From Saccharomycopsis fibuligera x Saccharomycopsis cf. fibuligera (Eukaryota > Ascomycota > Saccharomycetes > Ascoideales > Saccharomycopsidaceae), in NCBI GenBank assembly GCA_001936135.1, contig CP012817.1, positions 2,294,001-2,358,000 on the forward strand: a DNA stretch of 64,000 bases. Reading direction: 5' to 3'. The notes under the pieces are model-generated. The model made no database searches and had not been told where the DNA came from. It saw only the letters and a list, made by a program, of their open reading frames with translations. The position numbers and the translations under genes are program-made. Of the stretch, positions 11,457-22,816 are shown in pieces; positions within the stretch are counted from its first letter, which is position 1; each line of letters opens with the position of its first letter.

Positions 11457-12599
11457 TTGGGGCCGACCTGCAGGGACTCAATCTCGATTAGTTGGTCGAA
11501 CTCCGGTCTGTGAAGAGGGGTGTGCACACCCACTACCGGGCCTACCCGCGGCGGCAGTCGGTGCTGCTCAGCACGCAACTTTGCAAGCAAAACAACTGAC
11601 AGCCTCAGAGCTTACAGGCTGTCGTGGTGCGAGCGCTTTTCTTATTTTGCAGCGGCAGTGTAAAATGTCTTGCGCAAAATCACTGAGAAAAAGAAAAAGA
11701 AGACCTTCACCGCTAGCACACTCGTTCTATTCTAAGAAACCGATGATAGTTGATGGCAAGCCGCTGGCTGCACTTCAAGCAGGGGCCTGGACACGGGTTG
11801 TCTCTCACCGGCTGATGTATGAAAGGGGGCATCGTTGCATAACTCAACTTTACTCTGCAGAAGATTGCCGTCCCGCGTGAGGTGCACATGACCATTTCAT
11901 CTTTCATATTTTCGTTCTATTATTACCATCGTGCTTCTCAGAGTTCACTCGCGATACACTGCGAGGGAGCCGAGAAAGTTACCCGCATAGAGCATGATCT
12001 GGCTTTTTTTTTCTCTCACAATCTTTCAGTTTTTCCTTCCTTCGTCTGGCAAACTAAATCAAATGGCTTATTCGTGTTCATATACAACATTTCTTAGACA
12101 TTTCCTACATTAGCTATAAACTCCCACCTCCACCCCTCCTTCCATCAGCCAGAACAGAATCACAAGTACCGCATAGGTTTGTTTGAGCTACTGCTAGGTA
12201 AACCCGCTCGTGTCCTTTTTCCTTCCTTTTGGTCAAATACACACCACCGTGTTTGTTTGTTTGTTTGTTTTTTACCGCTCATAAATCAGCTTCGTCATCA
12301 ACTGGAGCTAGCAGCAGGCTTATCAGTTTTTGTCTCTTTTCCTTCAGCTCCAAGTGTTTGCAGCGTACAGGGCTTCCCCTTTAATATCCAAATCTAACGA
12401 GCCAGAATATCAAGCTTCTAATTTTGGAAATTACTCTTTCAAAACCACCCCGTTTCTTTTCTGTTGCTGATCATCTATTGTGCTATAGTTTATTTTTGTC
12501 CATTTGTCTTGCACCGGTTTTCTTCCTCGCTCGTTTCTTTCGTTCTCGTTTTCTTGTTCACCTAGAGTTATCAGCAGCGTCGACTTTTTGTTGTTGTGA

Positions 12600-12629
12600 A
12601 TGATATTGTCGTACTCTAACTCCCACTAG
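12600..12629 (+). other. Lone upstream ORF before ANP1
   Basis: A nine-residue frame (MILSYSNSH, stop) is the only ATG-initiated frame in the 700 bases before ANP1. It ends 135 bases before the ANP1 start. If it lies in the mRNA it could lower initiation at ANP1. Confidence 0.35.
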
Positions 12630-12764
12630 CATTTTCTATTTTTCAGTTCTCATTCGCCCAAATCGACTCAATTTCAATTGTCTACATTTTACAAAAATTA
12701 AGCGCCTTCGACGCAAGACAACAAAAACAAAAGCACACTCACATATACTTAATTATCATCTATT

Positions 12765-14219
12765 ATGAACAGTCTATCACCGGAATCTCGGTCAAAATCA
12801 TCCCTTTTCAAAAATTTGAAAGCCAAGCTTTCGTTAATAGGTGTCGTGTCATTACTTTTGGTTCTTATCAAGTTGTTCCTTTTCAGCTCCTTGTACTATC
12901 CTAATTTTGATAAAGTTGAAAATACCGAATACTATGATTTGGCTGACGCCCCCGGCTTGAAAGACGGCTGGCAACATGATGAGCGTGTCTTATTTTGTGT
13001 TCCACTCAGGGACGCCTCGGCACATTTGCCAATGTTTTTCACTCACATGAAAAACTTGACTTATCCTCATAATTTGATTGATTTGGCCTTTTTGGTTTCT
13101 GATTCCTCGGATAACACCATGGGTGATTTAAAGACGCATTTGAATGAAATCCAAAATGACCCTGATCCTTCCATGCGTTTTGGCGATATCGAAATTTTTG
13201 AAAAAGACTTTGGCCAATCTATTGGTCAGGGTTTTAGTGATCGTCATGGCTTTGCAGCTCAGGGTCCAAGAAGAAAGCTAATGGCCAAGGCTCGTAATTG
13301 GTTGTGGACAGTGGCTTTGAAACCGTATCATTCCTGGGTGTATTGGAGAGATGCTGATGTGGAAACCGTACCTGGTGAGGTTTTAGAAGATTTAATGCAT
13401 CATGACAAGGACATTATTGTGCCAAATGTTTGGCGTCCACTTCCAGATTGGTTAGGTAATCAACAACCGTATGACTTGAACTCGTGGCAAGAATCTGACG
13501 GTGGCTTGCAATTAGCAAATACCTTAGACGAAGATGCTGTAATCGTTGAAGGTTATGTGGAATATTCTACTTGGAGACCTCACTTGGCATACTTGAGAGA
13601 CCCTTATGGTGATGAAGAAGTCGAAATGCCGTTGGATGGTATTGGTGGTGTGTCGATTTTGTCAAGAGCCCGTGTTTTCCGTGCTGGTTCTCATTTCCCA
13701 GCATTTTCATTTGAGAAGCATGCTGAAACCGAAGCATTTGGTAAATTGTCTAAAAGAATGGGGTTCAATGTTTACGGGTTGCCTCATTATGTCATTTGGC
13801 ATATTTACGAACCTTCGAGTGATGATTTGAAACATATGGAATGGATGGCTCAAGAAGAAGCAAAACAAAAGGAAGAAGAAAAACTAAGAGAAATTTACAA
13901 TAAAATATGGAATGAAGGTTATGAAGATGTTCAAGATGCTTGGAAAGAAGATAAGGTGAATATTATGAAGAATACAGATATGACTGGCCATCGTAAAATC
14001 ATTGTTGATTGGAGTGGTGTTGATGAAGGACTCCCTCAAAAGGCTCCAGGAGCAATTAATAAACCTAATGAAGCTAACAATCTCAACCAAGATCCAAATA
14101 TTAATAAGGATGGTCAGCCAGTGGCGAGAAATGATCCTCAAAACAATGAGATTAATGGTCAAGCTAATGATAATATCAATGGTAAAGTTTTAGCTGATTT
14201 TGATCCAAAAAAGGACTGA
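12765..14219 (+). CDS. ANP1: Mannan polymerase II subunit Anp1
   Basis: The 484-residue product is a Golgi type II membrane protein of the MNN9/ANP1/VAN1 (GT62) family that extends the alpha-1,6 mannan backbone of cell-wall N-glycans with Mnn9 and other subunits. It has a short cytosolic N-terminus, one membrane anchor (about 21-44) and a catalytic region. That region has the family blocks CVPLRDASAHLPMFF (about 78-92), FSDRHGFAAQGPRRKLMAKA, the DxD-type D196-A-D198 in YWRDADVE, and HYVIWHIYEPSSDDLKHM. The tail ends DFDPKKD like ScAnp1 (DFDPDRN), which together with overall likeness favours Anp1 over Van1 or Mnn9. Residues beyond about 430 are N/Q-rich and variable. Length is close to the S. 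cerevisiae protein. Confidence 0.95.
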   Translation: MNSLSPESRSKSSLFKNLKAKLSLIGVVSLLLVLIKLFLFSSLYYPNFDKVENTEYYDLADAPGLKDGWQHDERVLFCVPLRDASAHLPMFFTHMKNLTYPHNLIDLAFLVSDSSDNTMGDLKTHLNEIQNDPDPSMRFGDIEIFEKDFGQSIGQGFSDRHGFAAQGPRRKLMAKARNWLWTVALKPYHSWVYWRDADVETVPGEVLEDLMHHDKDIIVPNVWRPLPDWLGNQQPYDLNSWQESDGGLQLANTLDEDAVIVEGYVEYSTWRPHLAYLRDPYGDEEVEMPLDGIGGVSILSRARVFRAGSHFPAFSFEKHAETEAFGKLSKRMGFNVYGLPHYVIWHIYEPSSDDLKHMEWMAQEEAKQKEEEKLREIYNKIWNEGYEDVQDAWKEDKVNIMKNTDMTGHRKIIVDWSGVDEGLPQKAPGAINKPNEANNLNQDPNINKDGQPVARNDPQNNEINGQANDNINGKVLADFDPKKD

Positions 14220-14426
14220 ATTAAACTAGTCGCTAATCAATTATTCTTTACATGTATTCTTTTAGTTCATTTCATTGTTTTTTTTTTTTTTTTTTTTTTG
14301 CTTGCTCTTAGTTTATCTATTTGCCTTTAGTCCAATGATTTCATTCATCATCATCATCATTAGTTTTTTTTAACCTTTTTGTGCGTCTCATTAGTCATGT
14401 TAGTTTTGAGTTTTATTATTCTCTTA

Positions 14427-14467
<41 letters not shown>

Positions 14468-14487
14468 TATTATTATTATTATTACTA

Positions 14488-14518
<31 letters not shown>

Positions 14519-15790
14519 CTTGTCATTACTTTCTATTATTGCTTTTTTTTTTATTTTCTAAAGCGAGTTTACAAGTAAATAAGTAAAACGGTTACATGTT
14601 TTTTTATCCCCTATCTTTTTCTATTTTCCACTATTATTTTGATTTTCTGTTTTTCCTCATCTCTTTGTTTCTCAGGTTGTCCGGCTTTACCAGGATAGCA
14701 TATTACAAATGTACAATTTCGTGCCAATAATAATTAATGCAACGAAGAATACTTAAACCTCGTAGCTGACAATCTTAAGCTTTGCTAATTCATATTACTG
14801 CATAGTTTTATTACACCTTATCTGCCTTGATATGCAGCTGGTTATTACTTGACACTTGATTTCCTGCAAACCGAGTCGAAAGCACAATTCAGAAGCACGA
14901 TTCTTTTTTTTTTTTTTTTTTTACACAAATGACTTTGATGTCTAATTTCATAGAAAAGTGTATTCTTATCACCTTGAATATCTACACACATCCATACATC
15001 GCATACGTAGCACTTTCAACATGAGTGACAAAGTGTGCGTTTCCAATGTAGCCAGTATGTAAAACAGATGCCTAATATACGCACTATTCACACTACTAGC
15101 ACTGTTTGCACATACTGAAAACAGAAGAAAAGAGTGACAGTTACACTACTTGGGTTCATCATGATAGAGGCACCAAGTCATACCCGAAGCATTTGATAGT
15201 AAAATAAAGACGACTCGGTTTCTGCAGTAGTTCAGGAAAAAAAAACTACATGCCAGGGACTTGACGCAAATGCACTGAAGCATCTAAGTATCTAAGCATT
15301 GCTCCGGCAAGCTATGCAGAATATATGGCCAAATGAACGTCAAATGAAGGATCATGAAAGATGAATAATATAGTTATTGAAGTGATATACATATCCTATA
15401 GAGATAGAATCCCCTTATACAGTATTGTCTTTTAGTAATGATAACACTTGGAACACGAAAAAATACGCACTTGTATTGAAGGAAGCACAAAAAAATTAAA
15501 AAAAGATGGAGCTGAAAGCGAACTTATTAGTGGAAGCAGATTTTCATAAGATTAAAGATCATATTATCTGCACAGATTGCAAAGAAAAAGAAAACGCTTC
15601 ATAGAGTAGAACAACGCACTAATTTGTTTTCCTAAATATTTTCATTCGTGATAAGAGCTCGATGTTCAAGTTACTGCTTTATGATAATATGCAAGTGTGA
15701 CTAACAGCTCTAATAGTTAACTTCAAAGAGTATCCTTTTTCCGAAAAATTGAGCCTTTGAAGTTATAAGGGTTTTTAATATTGTACTTTC
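14220..15790. other. Convergent spacer between ANP1 and V-ATPase f
   Basis: AT-rich 3' flanks without supported genes. It contains a long ATT microsatellite (14426-14518) and several T runs. No frame here has protein character. Confidence 0.5.
14426..14518. repeat. (ATT)n passing into (ATTT)n microsatellite
   Basis: About 28 ATT units with a few C substitutions, then a short TATT run, immediately 3' of ANP1. Confidence 0.85.
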
Positions 15791-16344
15791 CTATAGCTGG
15801 ATACGAGAGTTGTTTTTAATTACCATTATTTGACAACCACAAAATATTAAAAATAACAAGTACACGAAAGCAGCACCCCACAAGGTATGTGAAACACTTT
15901 GGAAGGTATTATGTTAGTGATTGCCCTATTTGTTAAACTAACTGCATCGACATTACCCAAAATTATTGGTTGGATTTTAGACACTTAAAAATCAAAAATC
16001 TTGGACTGGAGAATAATAAACGTAGAGCAGCCAAAATTTCAAATCTCAGATAACGATATACTTACGCAACACCATCTTCAGGAGCGTTAATGGATCCCAT
16101 CAATGCTTCATGACCTCTGTTGAACAAAGCACCCAACACTCCTAGTATAACAACGCCAAATGCTGATACAACGGTGCAAAAGTATGCTTTAGCTGGCTAT
16201 GAATATCAAACTGTTAGTAAAATGTCAAAATATAATTGTGCTTGTTTCTTGATTTTCAAATACATTTTTCAATAGAAATAATTCTGCAATTGTGGATTTA
16301 CCTTTATGCAGTGGAGCAAATTTGTAGTTAGATGACTTGTTCAT
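15791..16344 (-). CDS. V-ATPase subunit f homologue (YPR170W-B family), three exons
   Basis: Exons on the minus strand are 16302-16344, 16066-16192 and 15791-15896, giving 91 residues. The core AYFCTVVSAFGVVILGVLG, then the loop GHEALMGSINAPEDG and the second helix WGAAFVYLLFLIFCG, match YPR170W-B, the small two-helix subunit f of the vacuolar proton pump (WCCTVLSAFGVVILS and GSINDPEDG in S. cerevisiae). Intron 1 (GTAAAT...; TACTAAC) must end at the CAG at 16193 to keep the frame; an earlier TAG four bases upstream would give an immediate stop. Intron 2 starts GTAAGT and has CACTAAC as branch site. Exon sequences were assembled by eye, so the first junction is the least certain part. Confidence 0.8.
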
Positions 16345-17429
16345 GGCTATACGTCTCTCAAAACGGCAACGATACCAATAATTAGTTATTGTTATTAAAA
16401 CTAGTTTTTCCTGGTATGATAACTTCGTATTCTCATCTTCGGAAAGGATTGGACCAGCGTTATATAGATTTTCGTATTCTGGATCTATTTTCTCTTATGG
16501 ACGCATTTGATATCCACATTAACTTCTTTTTGTTCATACATACAGATGCAACAGGTTTCATTTTTTTTTTTTTGTGCTATATTGTAATTGTATTGACTGA
16601 TAACAAATTTGAAGTTTCTCTTGATTACCTTTGATACAACAGAGATTTTTGCTTGGTTACCTCAGCTGATGATATTGAACACTTATATATTCAGCAGGTA
16701 TTATGTCACCTATGTCATTTGTTATCTATCTACACCATCTAGCACTTGTAGTTGATTACAGCAGTTTACTTTTCTTATTTAGGCATGTTGGTCGCTGATT
16801 ATATTACCCTCATATTGCGCTTATGTATATATAGGGTAATAGTATTTGTCGATACGTATTTCTTATATATTAATGCGCACACTGCGTGCAGCAGGTTATC
16901 TGGCCGCTTCACTCATGTGACAACAAAAACATTCATTTGGTCAACGACCCACCCACAACGGTAACATCAAGTTCATTTTCACCTTAACATTCAAGATAGA
17001 CTCCATTTTAACAACCATCTTTTTGATGTACATACATTTAGTTTCAAAATATATTAGTTATTAGTTATATTAGACTATGTAGAAAAAAACTAGAAACTTA
17101 AGCTATAACAATACAAAAAAGTCAAAGAATTAACACAAAAAGCAATAAAAGAACAGGAAAACAAATTAGAAAAAGAAGAGAAGAAGAAAAAACAATTAAA
17201 ATATTAAAACTCATTATCAAATGATAAAACCAAATTAATGACTTGTAAATTAATATAATCAAGCAGCAAAAAAACAAGAAAACAAAAGAAAGAAATCACC
17301 CTCGGATTATTAAAAGTAATATTGAAAAACATTAATAGCAGCGACAATGCCCAATTGATTGAAATTGGTATCATAGATAAGGGAAAGCATCTGCCATGTT
17401 AATTATTCTTCAATCCAAAATTGAAAAGC
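16345..17429. promoter_or_regulatory. Spacer between V-ATPase f and CRP1
   Basis: It should hold the V-ATPase f promoter on the right of 16344 and the CRP1 3' UTR next to 17429. AT-rich; no gene is seen. Confidence 0.5.
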
Positions 17430-19670
17430 TTAGAAAATGCTCTTTAATTTGGTCAAAACAATGCTCTTTCTTTTTTCTTTCTTAGATACTTTTTCATCAA
17501 TTTTTTCTTTGGTTTCCTCGGCAACAGCTCCGATTTTGGTTTCCTCAACTGGTGCAACTTTAGCGTCCTTGATTTCTTCAGCTGCTGGCTCTTCTTTTGA
17601 AGCTTCAGTAGCATCAGCCTTAGAAGCTGGAGCTGAAGTAACTTCTTCTTTCACGGGTTCTTTGGCAGCAGCAGCTTCTTCAGTTGCAGCTTCACCTTCT
17701 TCTTTTGGATCTAAAGTCACTGGAGCTTCAGTAGCTTCTTCTTTGGATTCAGTGGTTTCGGCAACAGCAGCAACCGGAGCAGCAGCTTCAGTGGTTTCTT
17801 CCTTAACATCAGCAACAGCAGTTTCTGGTTCTTTGTCAGCGACAGTATCTTCAACTTTCTTAACTTCCTTAGATTCATCTTCAGCTTCCTTTTTCTCCTT
17901 AGCTTCCTTAGCCTTTTCTTTCTTCAAGAAATCTTTTGGAATATGAGAAGCACCAAAAACAGACACTCTCTTCTTCACTGTAGCAAATCTTTTGAGGATT
18001 TCTTCTTTAGCATCAGAGGATTTGGCGTCTTTCTTAACTGGTGAGGCTTCTTCTTTCTTGGCTGACTCTTCGTTAGTACCTTCTTCTTTTTTAGCTGGTT
18101 CCTCGGAAGTAGCAGCAACGGCTTCTTCTTTCGAAGCCTCGGCGTCAACTTCAGTTTTAGCGGCGACAGGGGCAGCTTCTTCCTTCTTGGCTGGTTCTTC
18201 GGTGGCAACTGGAGCAGCGGTGACGGCTTCTTCTTCCTTTGGAGTCTCCTCCTTTGGTTCTTCAGTAGCAGAAGAAGCAGCTGCTGCTTGTTCTTTTTCC
18301 TCTGGCTTAGCTTCAGACTTAGTAGTAGCTGGAGTAGCAGTCTCTTCCTTAGAAGCTTCTTTTTTCAAGTCCTTAGTACCAAACACAGAAATTCTTCTTC
18401 TAACAGATGCTAACTTGTTGGATCTTTGTTTAATTTCCTTTGGTTTAGACTCTTCCTTAGGGGTAGAGTCTTTGGCAGATTCTTCAACTGGAGATTTGGT
18501 AGCTTCAGTTTCAACAGCTTCTTTTGGAGTTTCGGTAGATTCTTCAGCAGCAGTAGTAGCAACAGCCGCAGTAGCAGCAGCAGTCTTTTCCTTATCAGCT
18601 TTTTCTTTTTCGGCCTTTTCTTTGTCAGCTTTTTCCTTAGCTAATTTCTCAGCTTTAGCCTTTTCAGCTTTTTCTTTAGCCTCCTTTTTAACTTGTTCAG
18701 CTTTTTCTTTAGCTTCCTTCTTAGCTTTTTCAGCTTTTTCTTTAGCTTCCTTCTTAGCCTTTTCAGCCTTTTCTTTAGCTTCTTTCTTTGCTTTTTCAGC
18801 AGCTGCTTTCTTCTCGGCTTTTGCTTTTTCCTTTTCTTCCTTTTCCTTCTTAGCTTTTTCCTTAGCTTCCTTCTTGGCCTTTTCCGCAGCTAATTTTTTT
18901 TCCTTTTTGGCAGCTTCAACTTTCTCTTTAGCTTCTTTCTTAGCTTTTTCTTTTTCTTCTTTGGTCAATTCTTTCTTAGAATCAGTGCTTTTTGGTTTAG
19001 CCTCTTCAGCTTCTTCTTTAGAACTGGCGGCAACGGTAGCGCCAGCAGCAGCAGCAGCAGCGGTACCAGCAGCAGCAGCAACCTCGGCGGTTTCAGTGGC
19101 ATCTTTACTGTCTTCCTTTGAAGCTTCTTTTTCTTCTTCAGTAGCAGTGGCAGCTGGTGTTTCTTCAACTTTAGAAACTTCTTCCTCTTTTGGAGCGGCT
19201 TCTTTTTCTTCAGTAGCGGCAGCTGGTGCAGAAGTTTCTGGTTCAACATTCTTAACAGTCAAACCTGCAGCTTCTGGAATGGCGGTTTCGCCTACAGCAT
19301 CGGTAAATAGTTCATCTTTGGTGAAAATATTGTTGATGTTACCTTTTTCGTCAGTATCTTTGGAATGTTTTTCAGAGATTGCCCATTCGCCATCGACAAC
19401 ATATTTGAAAAAGTTCTTTTCGAGTGGCTCTTTGATTGGAACTGTCAAGGAGAAAGAACCATCGGCCTGTTTTACCAATGGTAAACTTTTTTTCCAGTCA
19501 TCGAAAGTACCAGTGACGGTAACTTCTTTTGGACCAGCTGGCCTATAGATTTGTTAGTAAATATGTAACAAATTAAAAAAAGGAAACTAAAGGAATTGAC
19601 CAGAAGAAGCTTTAATCCACGGATTGAATACAACAGAGCTTGCATACCATTCAAATGTGAAAGTGGACAT
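17430..19670 (-). CDS. CRP1: Crp1/Mdg1-like protein with N-terminal AMPK-type glycogen-binding fold, spliced
   Basis: Exons are 19648-19670 and 17430-19542 on the minus strand, giving 711 residues. The 105-nt intron starts GTATGC and has TACTAAC before TAG. Splicing restores the start MSTFTFEWPAGPKEVTVTG, then TFDDWKKSLPLVK, the signature of the CBM48/AMPK-beta-like domain of Crp1 and Mdg1 (FSWPAGPKDVILTGTFDDW in Crp1); the domain runs to about residue 85. The rest is low-complexity: a K/E/A helical stretch of about 125 residues built from AKKEAKEKAEK-like units (about 200-325), then A/E/K-rich sequence. Two copies of a basic motif, RRRISVFG (389) and KKRVSVFG (531), look like kinase sites. 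In S. cerevisiae Crp1 binds cruciform DNA and Mdg1 acts in pheromone signalling; the role here is inferred. Confidence 0.88.
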
Positions 19671-20224
19671 TATTCTTGTTATTTGTGTAATGATATATAT
19701 AGTTAAAATGTATACGCCAACTAGAAAGTAAAACGAACAAGTACGTGAACCAGGAGGAAGGAGAAAACAAGAGAAAACCAAACAGAAAAATAAAGTAAAA
19801 GCCTGTGCAAAAAAAAATCCTAGTAAGGGACACGCACCCTATTTATAATACTGGGTAGCCAGTTGGGTGGGAAGAGGCAAAAACAAAACAAAACGAAAAT
19901 TATGCAAGCAGGCGGCTGCCGCTGTAAGTACTGACCCAAAACTGGCCTCAGATCCTCTGGTCGCTATTGTTGCGCCTTGACTTTCGTGTCTCAGTTTCTC
20001 TTCTGATCTTCTTATTTTCAATCTTTTCTTTTTTACAGTTTCCTTGCGGTTAGTTATTGGTAATACTGTAAAAATTGGCCACGGTTTAGAAACAATCAAT
20101 TAGAGCTTTAATAGACCAATCTATCGTATGGCAATTGGCAAAAGAAAAAGCTTTCCTGTTTTTCTTAAAGTTTATCTGTAAAGACGCCCAAAGTGTGGCG
20201 ATAGTAATCGCGATGAGTTTTAAG
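19671..20224 (-). promoter_or_regulatory. 554-bp ATG-free region upstream of CRP1
   Basis: No ATG occurs on the CRP1 sense strand in this interval. It probably contains the promoter-proximal leader. Confidence 0.4.
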
Positions 20225-22510
20225 CATGAAACTAGGTTCAACTAGATGAACTAATATTATTATTATTCTGTATTATTGCCTATTGGCTTTGTAAAGTTAT
20301 TACGGGCTCACCACAGTTATTATTTTTGAATCGTCATCCTCTTGGTTATCATGCCGCTGATGATTAGCTCTTCCCATCTTACGTTAATTACATCCATGAT
20401 AAGTGCCTTACAATTGACACTATGCTCTTTTCTTTTTCGGCTATCCCTTCAATTTTGAAACGATTCATTTGACTGACAATGATAATGTGCAATCGGTTGT
20501 CTCCTTTTGAAGAGGTCATACACCTCCCTCCCTCAACTACAGGTGCATACTCCTTCAGCTGCTTTTTGGCTACGTACCTATTCCCATATTGCCAGCAACG
20601 TCCTCAGATGGAAAAGCCATATTCTATCATTTCTTTTTACGGCAACACTGAACGCTTTTCAAGACCAAATCTCTTACAATAGCTAAAACTATGCTAAAAC
20701 GCCTGGCATTGTTTCATCATCAGCGCGCTATTCCCTAAAAAATATTAGTTGGAAGAAAAAATGCCAGCTAAAAACAACAGCGGTGTGCGCTCCTGCCGGG
20801 TTTCCATAACTATGGACAAAAATTTTTTTTTTTACCTGTTAGCTGCCGTTGAGCTTATTTTGCAATCTGCAGCCAGCGTGTTTTGCGCGTCTCAAACATG
20901 GCAGATCGCTGTACAATATGCAGATTCTTTGACGCATATACAGCCTTCTGCTGCTACAAACTCAATTTGAAGCGCTCTTTTTCTTTTTTTAGGACTGCGG
21001 CTGTGCTCTTTTAACGCATCTAGATGTATGGTCGGCAGGCAGTAATCACATGGTTTTTTTTGTATGGCCCAACCACAGTGTCGCGAGGGGCAACTCCCTA
21101 TACGTAGTGCACAACGGACCAGCCTGAACGTTTTGAACTGCTGCCACAAAAGTATTATGATGAATTACATGAAGCAAGTTAATGTTTACCATTGGTCACA
21201 GCGTCTTTTATAAAAAAGTTATTCTCTTTATGGAAAGACAAAATGACAATTTTATTGGCCATCATTGCGGGACGATAGAGCATTCAATATTATACTGGCA
21301 AATTCCTTTTTCTTTTTTTTCCAGGCTGCTAACATTTACCACCCTCTTGATGAAGTAATGGCATAATTTAAAATATGGGAGTAGAAATATAAAATGCATG
21401 TAGCATATTATAACAGCCAGTGTTTCTTAAATACACATCATCCAGAGCTATCTCGAATACAATCATTGGTTCGCAACGAAAATGGCAGTGCTAATTACTG
21501 AGCTTCCTGTACGGTGCAGCGATACGCACCGCACCGCCTATTGCGTCGATTTCACAAAAGGATGTTTTAAAGTTGCGTCCAGGTGCAGGTTTCCATTTTT
21601 GTGGTAAAAAACAGCGGTGATTTGTTTATAATATAAATTTAATTGCTACGTTATTATCTTGGGAATGCCACTGGTTTAAGGCCATCGACAGAGCTTTTTT
21701 GAATACAAAATGGCAAGAAAACTCTACTATACAGAGAATAAATCTGTAATGAATTTGGTTTTGTCTGGGCATCACATGCAAGATTATCTTTAGTTTAACT
21801 ATTTGATATTTTCGAACTCGGCTCAATAACAGAACGTACTGGTTTTAAATTTAAACACTTTAAAAAACAAGACGAATAAGTAATTTGTAGAAAGTATTGG
21901 GGGTATGCTTTTTACGCAACTATAGGTTGCGGCTGTTATTAACTAAGTCTTTTCATTTTTGATTTCCAAAGTCTAGAAGCGAGCACACTTTATCTAGCCA
22001 CCATCAGATACGCCACCGGCAGATGCACTACCATTTATATTTAGAAACATACCCTCGCTTGTTGTCCCTTACATTCATCTTATGATATCGCTGTGAAATC
22101 GCGAACCAATATTAATGCGCAAGCTGCAACAGAGAATGCAATATTACGCGTGCTGAGACACAGATCCAGTTTTGTTTCTCTTCAGTTGTTCAATGGCTTT
22201 TCCTCCCAATGAAAGGCACGTATATTTAGTGACAATGGTCGGTAGTACAAGACAATACTCACCAAAGCTGCTGATGGGCCCTTAAATACCGTCACAAAAC
22301 ATGGCTTGATAGATAACTGCAGGGCCGCGTGCATCCACCAAAGCCACTCGTAACCGTTTGAAGAAAAAAATGTATTCGGCACAGTGCTGCGTTGTCTCTT
22401 TTTCATATTCTGTCTCCCCCTAGTAACCGGGTTCCAAATGGAGTAGTTATTCTTTTAGTTCAAAGAGCCGTTAATGGCTGGAAATCGAGGCTGTCTGTAA
22501 TAAAGACCGT

Positions 22511-22773
22511 ATGAAAAAATTCACTACATACGTAGGCCCAGCAGCTCTTGTTGATGAACAAATCACACAGTTGGATAAAAGCTTGAGCCGACTAGGGCCA
22601 CAGCTTCAAAACACTACCATCAACCAATTATTATTGAAAGCTGTACCTATGTATATAGTACCAAACAACAGATCAATCCCTCTATTCCCGAAAATCTTGG
22701 GAGCAATGCTAAATTCTGAACCTTCGCTATTGTTTACAGCTTCTTGTTGTTGTTGGTTTTGTTTTTGTTTTTA

Positions 22774-22786
<13 letters not shown>
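22511..22786 (+). CDS. Unrecognised ATG frame, doubtful
   Basis: A 91-residue frame with an ATG start. The first 76 residues look mixed and protein-like (for example DEQITQLDKSLSRLGPQ), but the end runs into a T-rich tract and becomes C/F-only. It has no recognised domain and no flanking context. It may be chance or a degenerate fragment. Confidence 0.15.

Positions 22787-22816
<30 letters not shown>

Larger units (their letters stand above)
10023..12764. promoter_or_regulatory. GC-richer central part of the WSC-ANP1 intergenic region
   Basis: From about 10.02 to 11.9 kb base composition rises well above the flanks. Short frames overlap on both strands, none with recognisable protein features. 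Local direct repeats of GCGC-containing units lie at 10560-10640 and a TACG repeat at 11434-11456. From 12065 to 12764 the plus strand is pyrimidine-rich and has only one ATG (12600), so this part probably carries the ANP1 leader. Confidence 0.4.

Noticed and set aside
11020-11880. Frames of 98-162 codons in the GC-rich island
   Set aside because: Opposed and overlapping, no recognisable protein, composition-driven.
17992-19548. 518-codon frame on the plus strand opposite CRP1
   Set aside because: It is the antisense of K/E/A repeat coding sequence, giving a monotonous S/F/A protein; the sense strand has a conserved domain and intron.
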